Translations under genes and position numbers: made by a program
NCBI GenBank assembly: GCA_016550485.1
Contig: JABXGV010000005.1
Location: 1 to 5,369 of the forward strand
Source of the DNA: an archaeon
Lineage (GTDB): Archaea; Asgardarchaeota; Hermodarchaeia; Hermodarchaeales; Hermodarchaeaceae
Direction of reading: 5' to 3'
DNA length: 5,369 bases
In this document: positions 1 to 5,037 of the stretch, piece by piece
How positions within the stretch are numbered: the first letter of the stretch is position 1
Layout of the letters: each line of letters opens with the position of its first letter
The notes under the pieces: generated by a model
What the model saw: only the letters and a program-made list of their open reading frames with translations
Database searches by the model: none
What the model was told of the DNA's origin: nothing

Positions 1-636
1 AAGTAGCGATGTGTTCCAAGTTGGCGGGGATGGCTCAAACATTAGAGGGTAGAGGTCTTGGTTCTGACTACTACCAGGAATCGAGTAGGGTGTTTCACCA
101 ATACCGTCGTCATTGTTATCGTTTCCTGTGTAATCGGAATAGTAGTTATAGCTACAAGCGTAATGATTACTAGAGCCTGAATCGATGACGTTGTTAGTTG
201 GGTTATTAGCAAAAGTATTCCACTGAATGTGGTTGGTGTTTATTCCAGGTTCAGTAGGGGAAGACAGCATTAGACCCGCATAATCATTATTGACGCAGGT
301 GTTAAAGGTGACATTGACGTACTCGACGCCGCCCAGGTGTATTCCATACAAATTTCCGTAACAAGTGTTGTTCACCAAGACAGCATTCTTGACAAGATGA
401 AGTACAATGCCTGCTCCGCTCATGAACCCAGCGACCGTTGCACCAGTTAGGTTGCAGCGATTGATGATGAAATACACCTGCGTATTCCATATCGAAATGC
501 AGGAGCCAACACCTTCGGCGTCGATACTGAGATTCTGGATAAGATATGGATTGTCAGGAGTGCCTGAACCAGGCCACTCATTAATCAGCGCGTGAAAGTG
601 AAATTCTGGATCACCATAGATACTGATGGGGTCAGA
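1..636 (-). repeat. Left copy of a paralogous duplication (matches 1536-2168)
   Basis: The beta-helix parts of the two surface genes align at DNA level with a constant offset of 1532 bases over most of their length. The offset becomes 1535 after a single one-codon indel near residue 220. The longest perfect match I found is 51 bases, 454-504 against 1986-2036. A second perfect run, 413-429, matches 1945-1961 at the same offset. Similarity fades upstream of 636, where the linkers differ. This is a diverged tandem gene duplication, not a mobile element; no flanking repeats or transposase are visible. Confidence 0.8.
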
Positions 637-843
637 CACGATACGTGGATAGTGTAGACCTGTCGACTGGTGCGTTGTGACAATAGGCTCTGGTTGCTGG
701 TTAAGCTGAGAATCACTGAAGGTGCTGTGATTCAAATCGTCTGAACTCCACCAAGCCGAAACACAGCAAGGTAAGTGCAATAACAGGAGGGATATTCCCA
801 GAAGAAAAACACCAATATGGAGAATCCCTCGTTTTCTAAGCAT
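1..843 (-). CDS. Secreted NosD-like beta-helix surface protein, 3' end outside window (partial)
   Basis: The frame is open from an ATG at 843 to the window edge, 281 codons without a stop. An in-frame TGA lies 14 codons upstream and no other start lies between, so this start is firm. Residues 1-30 look like a signal peptide: MLRKR, then a hydrophobic run ending near CCVSA. Residues 31-69 are a polar linker. From residue 70 (SDPISIYGDP) the protein matches the neighbouring gene at 927-2366, roughly three quarters identical by eye in the best part. It has NNTC (159-161) and FNTC (180-183) rungs of a right-handed parallel beta-helix and closes with NYYSDY and DNNDDGIGE (about 233-250), a NosD-family ending that may bind calcium. 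The last visible residues (PSPPTWNTS) match the start of the first Ig-like domain of the paralogue, so Ig-like repeats and a C-terminal anchor probably follow off-window. The role is probably cell-surface adhesion or ligand binding; the substrate is unknown. It may be co-transcribed with the paralogue 83 bp upstream. Confidence 0.9.
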   Translation of the reverse strand, partial: MLRKRGILHIGVFLLGISLLLLHLPCCVSAWWSSDDLNHSTFSDSQLNQQPEPIVTTHQSTGLHYPRIVSDPISIYGDPEFHFHALINEWPGSGTPDNPYLIQNLSIDAEGVGSCISIWNTQVYFIINRCNLTGATVAGFMSGAGIVLHLVKNAVLVNNTCYGNLYGIHLGGVEYVNVTFNTCVNNDYAGLMLSSPTEPGINTNHIQWNTFANNPTNNVIDSGSSNHYACSYNYYSDYTGNDNNDDGIGETPYSIPGSSQNQDLYPLMFEPSPPTWNTSLL

Positions 844-926
844 TGCTATGCATCCAGATAATTCAATGAAAAGTGCTCTATTTCAAGCTATGCTTTTCTG
901 GCTCCTTTATGAGTTCCTTCAAGATG

Positions 927-2366
927 TTATTCAGAGCCCTGTGGGGTTGACCGAAGCTTGAGAATCAATACCCGAACAAAGAGTATTCCTATGAGGCAAA
1001 CGATGATGTCTGCACTGAGGAGGAAAAGGCGGGTCAAATCCATATAGCTGATGTTCACGACGATGGACTGCGTAACCGTATTCTCGTAGGGATCAAAGGC
1101 CGTGACGAGTAACTCGTAGTGCCCAATGCTTAGAAGCTGGTTGCTGGTGAGGAGGCCAGTATCCGTGATGGAGAACAGGGTATAGTCATCGAGCCCCCAA
1201 TAGTTGATACCTGATAGGTCTAGGGCTTGGAGTTGAAGAGCTATTGGCATACCAAAATGTACACTGTACCTGTCAGGGCAGTTCCATGTCGGAGGCGTTG
1301 TATCTTGAACCTGTACGGTGAAACAGCCTGAAACCGGGATTCCATATAAATTCGCTACACGCGCTCGAATGCCATACCTGCCTACTGGCAGAGTCGTAGC
1401 GTTAACGATTACTCCGTTTTCGTCAATCGCGAAGTGGGCAGTGTCATTGACTGTCCAGGTAGAGGTATCTAATGGGGGCCGAGACGAGGTGTCAAGATCA
1501 TAGGTGAACGAGTCACCAAACTCGAGAACCCAGTCAGGGAGGGGTGTTATCCACATTGGCGGGGCTGGCGCAAACATGGCTGGATAGGGGTCTTCATTTT
1601 GGCCACTACCTACGATTGGATGTGGGGTGTCACCAATACCGTCAAAATTTGCATCGATTCCTTCGTAGTCCGAGTAATAGTTGAAACAGCAATCATAGTG
1701 AAATCCTAGACTCATGTCGATGATGTTGTACTGGTTATCCGCAAAGGTGTTCCACTGAATGTGGTTGGCGTTCATGCCGGATCCAGTTGGTGAAGAAAGA
1801 TAAAGGCCAGTGTCCGCATTATCCACGCACGTGTTAAAGGTAGCATTGACGTTATCCACACCGCCCAGCTGGATGCCGTACAGGTTTCCCGAACACGTGT
1901 TGTTAGCCAAGACCCCATTCTTGACAAGGTACAGGACAATCCCCGCTCCGCTCATGAACCCTGGGAGTGTTGCTCCTGTCAGGTCGCAGCGATTGATGAT
2001 GAAATACACCTGCGTATTCCATATCGAAATGCAGGAACCGGTTCCTTCCGCGTCGATGATGAGATTCTCGATGATATACGGATCACCAGGAGTGCCTGAC
2101 CCGGACCAATTCTTGACCAGGGCTAGTGAGTGGAATTGCGGGTCTCCATCGATGATGATGGGGTCGGACTCTGCACTTGGAAGAGAGATACTGGCTGGTC
2201 TGGGAATGGAGACTTTAGATCCTGTTGATGGGTTCACCTGATGGGTGTTGAAGGTATGACCATACACGCTCTTCGGGATACACCCACTCTTACCACAGCC
2301 TGCCTGTAAGAAGATGGCCATTCCCAGGAGCATTACTACCAGAAGAATCCCTCTATTCCTCGCCAT
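927..2366 (-). CDS. Membrane-anchored surface protein: NosD-like beta-helix plus two Ig/cadherin-like domains
   Basis: Complete 479-aa protein. Residues 1-24 form an export signal (MARNR, then a hydrophobic core to about L20) followed by LQAGC, which loosely resembles a lipobox. Residues 25-66 are a linker. Residues 67-246 are a right-handed parallel beta-helix of the NosD/periplasmic copper-binding type. Its marks are SDPIIIDGDP, the GTPGDPYIIEN motif, NNTC (155-158), FNTC (177-180), and an NYYSDY...DANFDGIGD closing motif (229-246) whose Asp/Asn/Gly spacing resembles a calcium loop. Two Ig/cadherin-like domains follow, at about 267-354 (FGDSFTYDL, FAIDENGVI) and 356-440 (TPPTWN, FSITDTGLL). 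Residues 447-469 form a single transmembrane helix, then a short tail KLRSTPQGSE with basic residues next to the membrane. The bulk should face outside the cell. The start is supported by a GGGTGA ribosome site 6 nt upstream. This is family-level recognition: no catalytic residues are evident, and the ligand is unknown. Confidence 0.92.
   Translation of the reverse strand: MARNRGILLVVMLLGMAIFLQAGCGKSGCIPKSVYGHTFNTHQVNPSTGSKVSIPRPASISLPSAESDPIIIDGDPQFHSLALVKNWSGSGTPGDPYIIENLIIDAEGTGSCISIWNTQVYFIINRCDLTGATLPGFMSGAGIVLYLVKNGVLANNTCSGNLYGIQLGGVDNVNATFNTCVDNADTGLYLSSPTGSGMNANHIQWNTFADNQYNIIDMSLGFHYDCCFNYYSDYEGIDANFDGIGDTPHPIVGSGQNEDPYPAMFAPAPPMWITPLPDWVLEFGDSFTYDLDTSSRPPLDTSTWTVNDTAHFAIDENGVIVNATTLPVGRYGIRARVANLYGIPVSGCFTVQVQDTTPPTWNCPDRYSVHFGMPIALQLQALDLSGINYWGLDDYTLFSITDTGLLTSNQLLSIGHYELLVTAFDPYENTVTQSIVVNISYMDLTRLFLLSADIIVCLIGILFVRVLILKLRSTPQGSE
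1536..2168 (-). repeat. Right copy of the paralogous duplication (matches 1-636)
   Basis: This is the beta-helix part of the complete surface gene, aligned with the partial gene at 1-636. The encoded core from SDPI to about the IQWNTF motif is roughly three quarters identical by eye, with all five beta-helix cysteine positions kept. See the left copy for the identical DNA blocks. Confidence 0.8.
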
Positions 2367-2372
2367 AGCAAT

Positions 2373-2378
2373 TCACCC
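2373..2378 (-). promoter_or_regulatory. Ribosome binding site of the complete beta-helix gene
   Basis: On the minus strand the sequence reads GGGTGA, with 6 nt before the ATG at 2366. It pairs with the GGTGA part of the archaeal anti-Shine-Dalgarno sequence and fixes the start of the 479-aa protein. Confidence 0.6.
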
Positions 2379-2448
2379 GTATCTTCTCACTCACATCATA
2401 TCAATTTACTGTTTTGCTTGATTTGGGTCCATTGCATATTAGGAATGG

Positions 2449-2460
2449 TGATATAATAAG
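2449..2460 (+). promoter_or_regulatory. TATA-like box in the divergent spacer
   Basis: The sequence gatataataag is the most AT-rich run in the 141-bp spacer. Read on the plus strand it lies about 50 nt before the ATG at 2508. That would place transcription start near 2480 and leave a leader of under 30 nt. Read on the minus strand (TTATTATATC) it could also serve the surface gene starting at 2366, with a leader of about 60 nt. The position fits an archaeal TBP site, but no transcript data support it. Confidence 0.4.
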
Positions 2461-2507
2461 GACTTGAAGGGAATATTCTTGTAACCCTTACTGTGAGATG
2501 AAGAAGA

Positions 2508-2783
2508 ATGAATGGGAAAGACGTCGTCATCGGACTAGTGGAGAACGGTGAATTCCACCCCCTATCACTAAAAGCTAGCCTTGGTGGTGTGATCCGTCTG
2601 ACGCGTATCAGTCGACAAGAGAGCCGACCACCTGACTCCGGGGTACCTGACCTGTCGGAATACGAGGGATGCGTCATTGCCGTCGAAGGCTACCTGGATA
2701 GTAGCTGGCTCTACGAAGCGCATGTCGTGGAAAAAGGCGGACTGATTGTAACTGCGCTAGCCCAACAGGTATTTGGTGGCTAG
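2508..2783 (+). CDS. Small protein of unknown function, possible OB-like beta-barrel
   Basis: This 91-aa protein begins at an ATG preceded by GAGATG with a 7-nt spacer, a one-mismatch GAGGTG ribosome site. The only nearby in-frame alternative, a GTG at 2493, meets a stop two codons later, so the start is firm. It has no signal peptide, membrane helix or cysteine cluster (one Cys, C55), so it should be cytoplasmic. Residues 5-11 (DVVIGLV), 27-34 and 50-77 alternate hydrophobic and polar residues as beta-strands do. The stretch LSEYEGCVIAVEGYLD, then SWLYEAHVVE, resembles small bacterial and archaeal hypothetical proteins built on an 'EG...G...W/Y...A' pattern that suggests an OB-type barrel. 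That is an impression of style, not a recognised family. The minus-strand frame across the same DNA (2396-2677) has low-complexity composition and is a shadow. The gene is divergent from the surface pair and convergent with the GyrI-like gene. Confidence 0.72.
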   Translation: MNGKDVVIGLVENGEFHPLSLKASLGGVIRLTRISRQESRPPDSGVPDLSEYEGCVIAVEGYLDSSWLYEAHVVEKGGLIVTALAQQVFGG

Positions 2784-2813
2784 ACGCCTATCACAGAATC
2801 CGAAAGTCTGTTG

Positions 2814-3848
2814 TCAGATTTGTAGATGGATGGCAAACTGGCAGGCATCATCCCCCTTGGCTAGGGATTTCACGATTTTAACTTGGACTGGTTTTCCAAG
2901 GATGCCCTCCCATAGCCTTCGAAGCCAGCCACTGCCACAGTAGCAGAAGGTGTGGGAGATCCTGTCGAGATGGTCGCGGATGAGGGGGCAGAAGCAGCTG
3001 GCGCGTCGGCGTTCAGCATCAGTCTTGGCTTTCTCCAGTTCTTCGGGGTTGGCGGGTCGTTTCTGGGAGTAGAGGGTGTTGCCTTTGCGGGTGAACCGGG
3101 GGAACCGCGTGTAGTTGGCGTGCATGGCGTCGAGGACCTTGTCGATGTCTCCAGTCTCTTCATAGACGGCTCGTGCGATGGCGATGCTGGCGTCGGGGAA
3201 GTCGTGGGCGCAGGGGGAAAGGATGAGGTATTTCTGGTGTTCATCGGCTATCGCGTCAAGGCGTTGGAGGGCCGCAGCTGTCCATGCGAAGCGTTCCGAG
3301 TGGCTGGACTCTAGGGTGAGTGCCTCGTAGCCTTGCATGACCTTGGCTCGATCCTCAGGTCCCAAGACCTTTTCTAGCCCGGTGGCGAAGCGTTTATGCC
3401 AGTTCTGGAGCACGACTTGGACCTCAGTGGCGTTGTCCTCGGGGCGCTTTGGATGGAGTTCCAGGAAGACTTCTCTGCCGGTCAATGCGCCCATGAGCCC
3501 ATGTGCTCTGGTGAACCCGTAAATCTTCTGGTAGGTCTCAGAGAGCGTGTCATGGGGGCCATGGTGGAGCATGGTCAGTGCTTCAGCGGCCTCAAGGGTT
3601 CGACTGGTGATTTCGATGGCGGTGACTGCTTGGGTGACTGGGACACAGGCTTCGGCGTCAAAGCCGTTGGCCACGGTGTCCGCGTGGAAGACCAGGATTC
3701 TGGGCCCACAGATGTGGTCCTTGCATTCGCGGTCGAGTTTCTCGAACACTGGAACCAGCTCGGCTCTCTTCTGAATAACCAGTCTGGTGCTCGCGACTAG
3801 CTGAGGCTTAATTGCTTTTGGAGTGATATCCAGTTCCTTCAATGACAT
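2814..3848 (-). CDS. GyrI-like effector-binding domain fused to a cysteine-rich C-terminal domain
   Basis: The protein has 344 aa from the ATG at 3848, or 346 aa from a TTG at 3854. I prefer the ATG, although the AGGTG ribosome site lies 10 nt from it and 4 nt from the TTG. Numbering here follows the 346-aa form. Residues about 12-150 resemble the GyrI/AraC effector-binding (SOUL-like) fold: CGPRILVFHAD (49-59), LHHGPHDTLSETY (96-108), AHGL (117-120), GREVFLELHP (126-135) and TEVQVVL (143-149). Family members bind small hydrophobic or cationic ligands. Residues 151-280 are helical and charged. Residues 285-346 hold a compact motif: CFCPLI (287, 289), FCYCGSGW (304, 306), LGKPVQVKIV and GDDACQFAI (C338). 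It recalls C-terminal domains of V4R-like or ATC-hydrolase-like proteins and may bind metal or a thiol cofactor. There is no helix-turn-helix, so it is a ligand-binding protein or enzyme rather than an obvious DNA-binding regulator. It is soluble and cytoplasmic, with its own TATA box upstream. Confidence 0.88.
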   Translation of the reverse strand: MSLKELDITPKAIKPQLVASTRLVIQKRAELVPVFEKLDRECKDHICGPRILVFHADTVANGFDAEACVPVTQAVTAIEITSRTLEAAEALTMLHHGPHDTLSETYQKIYGFTRAHGLMGALTGREVFLELHPKRPEDNATEVQVVLQNWHKRFATGLEKVLGPEDRAKVMQGYEALTLESSHSERFAWTAAALQRLDAIADEHQKYLILSPCAHDFPDASIAIARAVYEETGDIDKVLDAMHANYTRFPRFTRKGNTLYSQKRPANPEELEKAKTDAERRRASCFCPLIRDHLDRISHTFCYCGSGWLRRLWEGILGKPVQVKIVKSLAKGDDACQFAIHLQI

Positions 3849-3858
3849 AACCAATCAA

Positions 3859-3863
3859 CACCT
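3859..3863 (-). promoter_or_regulatory. Ribosome binding site of the GyrI-like gene
   Basis: The minus strand reads AGGTG here, 10 nt before the ATG at 3848 and 4 nt before an in-frame TTG at 3854. Neither spacing is ideal, so the start is uncertain by two codons. Confidence 0.45.
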
Positions 3864-3922
3864 AGCTCAACTAATTTGTGGGGGCGTCCGTTGAGGCTGG
3901 GGTGTCTCAGGCTGCAAAGGGG

Positions 3923-3931
3923 ATTTATATG
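3923..3931 (-). promoter_or_regulatory. Archaeal TATA box of the GyrI-like gene
   Basis: On the minus strand this reads CATATAAAT, the best TATA-box match in the window and isolated in a GC-richer setting. It lies about 75 nt before the start codon, which places transcription start near 3900 and gives a leader of about 50 nt. The GyrI-like gene can therefore be transcribed separately from the acetyltransferase gene that ends at 4008. Confidence 0.6.
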
Positions 3932-4007
3932 CTTGTGAACTGGCTGGTTCGGAAGTGGGTAGAGTGGAGAGTATTATTGCCGAGAATGACGTTTCTGGGT
4001 TGTTGGG

Positions 4008-4853
4008 CTATTGTCGCCAGATGAAGGTTTGGCTTTGCTCGGTGATCGTGAATCCAAGGGATTCGTAGAGTTTGATGGCGACGGTGTTGTCTTTGTGGAC
4101 GCGGAGTCCGGCGTGTCGCCCGCCCTCCTTCATGAGGGTCTGGAGTCCGAAGAGCATGATTTGTCGCCCATAGCCTTTGCCCCGGTGTTTGGGTGCCACG
4201 CCAATGTTGCCGATGACGTGGTCACTGACGTTTAGGTCCAAGATGCCCACGGCCTTGCCGTCCTTGTGGGCCCAGTAGAGTTGTTCCATGTTGTACCAGA
4301 GGTCGAGGAAGTTGTCGGGCATTTTTTGGATGTTGCCCATGACGATGTCTAGCATAGTGTCGGGGCTTCCGCTCATGCATTCCTTGATGCTCTGGATGAA
4401 GGTGTTGAGCTCTTCGCGTTTGACTCTTTCGAAGTTGAGTTCGCTGGAGGGTGTGAAGGGTTGGTTGAGGGGGCAGACCATGCGGTAATTGTCTGAGACT
4501 TGCTGGAAGCCGAGCTCTTTGAGTTTGCGGGTTTGTTTCTCGTATTTGGAGGGGAAAGTGGCAAATACAAGTTCAACCTGGTTTGTCAGGGCATGGGCGT
4601 GTGCCTCGGAGAGAAATGTGTCTAGCACCTTAGCTGGGTGTTGAAAGCTGACTATCTGGATCTTGGCGACCGGGGTGCCGATGGGGGCAAGAAGCTGTAC
4701 GGGTTCTCGTCCCACGGATAATATGCCGATGGGTTTGCTGCCCTTGACGTAGAGCCAGTAGGACATCCCCAAGATTCTAGCCGCTTCCGTGTAACCCTTG
4801 ATTGCCTCCTCGAAGGATTTCAGTTCCGGGTCTTCGTGGGATATTACGCGCAT
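4008..4853 (-). CDS. GNAT-family N-acetyltransferase with two GNAT-like lobes
   Basis: This 281-aa protein starts at the only possible start in its frame: an in-frame TAA lies upstream and no ATG, GTG or TTG lies between. The C-terminal lobe (about 140-281) is a clear GNAT domain. Strands around WAHKDGKAVGILDLNV and IGNIGVAPKH lead into the acetyl-CoA pyrophosphate-binding loop HRGKGYG (223-229, the R/Q-x-x-G-x-G/A signature). An amphipathic helix, then NTVAIKLYESLGF (256-268), follow; the Asn and Tyr sit where GNAT enzymes bind CoA and donate a proton. The N-terminal lobe (about 1-130) ends in LKELGFQQVSDNYRM, like a GNAT C-terminus, but lacks an R-x-x-G-x-G loop and is probably a degenerate, non-catalytic copy. 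Twice the usual length of about 150 aa, it has the tandem layout known from enzymes such as mycothiol synthase. It should be cytoplasmic and transfer an acetyl group to an amine; the acceptor cannot be read from sequence. Confidence 0.92.
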   Translation of the reverse strand: MRVISHEDPELKSFEEAIKGYTEAARILGMSYWLYVKGSKPIGILSVGREPVQLLAPIGTPVAKIQIVSFQHPAKVLDTFLSEAHAHALTNQVELVFATFPSKYEKQTRKLKELGFQQVSDNYRMVCPLNQPFTPSSELNFERVKREELNTFIQSIKECMSGSPDTMLDIVMGNIQKMPDNFLDLWYNMEQLYWAHKDGKAVGILDLNVSDHVIGNIGVAPKHRGKGYGRQIMLFGLQTLMKEGGRHAGLRVHKDNTVAIKLYESLGFTITEQSQTFIWRQ

Positions 4854-5037
4854 TGAGACTTCAGACCTTCTCGTGGAGATTCTTGCGTACTCCTTGAAAG
4901 TCTGTCCAAATAAGTACTTGCGAAGCGGCAGGTTCTGAAATGGTTAGCCAAATTTGAGTGACTGCCTTTTTCTGAACTCTTGGGTTGCCATGCATAAATA
5001 ACGGTTTGTAACGAATTTTCACTCGAGATGGTTACTG
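4854..5037. other. Divergent intergenic region between the acetyltransferase and the right-edge gene
   Basis: This 184-bp spacer has to hold promoters for both flanking genes. Minus strand: a weak TATA-like run (ACTTATTT, 4908-4915) lies about 55-60 nt before the ATG at 4853 and overlaps the 8-bp palindrome AAGTACTT (4912-4919). AGGT (4864-4867) is a weak ribosome site 10 nt before that ATG. Plus strand: see the TATA-like box at 4993-5000. An imperfect palindrome, TGGTTAGCCA, lies at 4940-4949. I see no tRNA or other structured RNA here. Confidence 0.4.
4993..5000 (+). promoter_or_regulatory. TATA-like box of the right-edge gene
   Basis: The sequence CATAAATA lies 38-45 nt before the ATG at 5038. 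A transcription start about 25 nt downstream would leave a leader of 10-20 nt, which is common in archaea. Confidence 0.4.

Noticed and set aside
1810..2241. A 143-codon open frame on the plus strand opposite the surface gene, with a similar frame at 407-595
   Set aside because: The two resemble each other only because the minus-strand genes are paralogues. The minus frame gives a coherent signal peptide, beta-helix and membrane anchor; the plus frame gives no recognisable protein.
2396..2677. A 93-codon minus-strand frame across the divergent spacer
   Set aside because: It overlaps the better-supported 91-aa plus-strand gene, runs through the AT-rich promoter region, and has no protein-like pattern.
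2793..2811. Short inverted repeat ACAGA...TCTGT in the 30-bp convergent gap, considered as a shared terminator
   Set aside because: The stem has only 5 pairs and no T-run follows on either strand, so it is not a convincing archaeal or bacterial terminator.
2870..3244. A 124-codon minus-strand frame within the GyrI-like gene
   Set aside because: The product is a low-complexity Pro/Ser/Thr string, typical of an out-of-frame reading of a coding sequence.
2952..3800. Several open frames of 61-134 codons on the plus strand opposite the GyrI-like gene
   Set aside because: They arise from the G/C-biased third positions of the real minus-strand gene. Their products are Gly/Val or Ser/Arg rich, with no domain signal, and they overlap one another.
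4011..4576. Plus- and minus-strand frames of 66-74 codons inside the acetyltransferase gene
   Set aside because: The GNAT frame keeps all family motifs across 281 codons; these are shadows.
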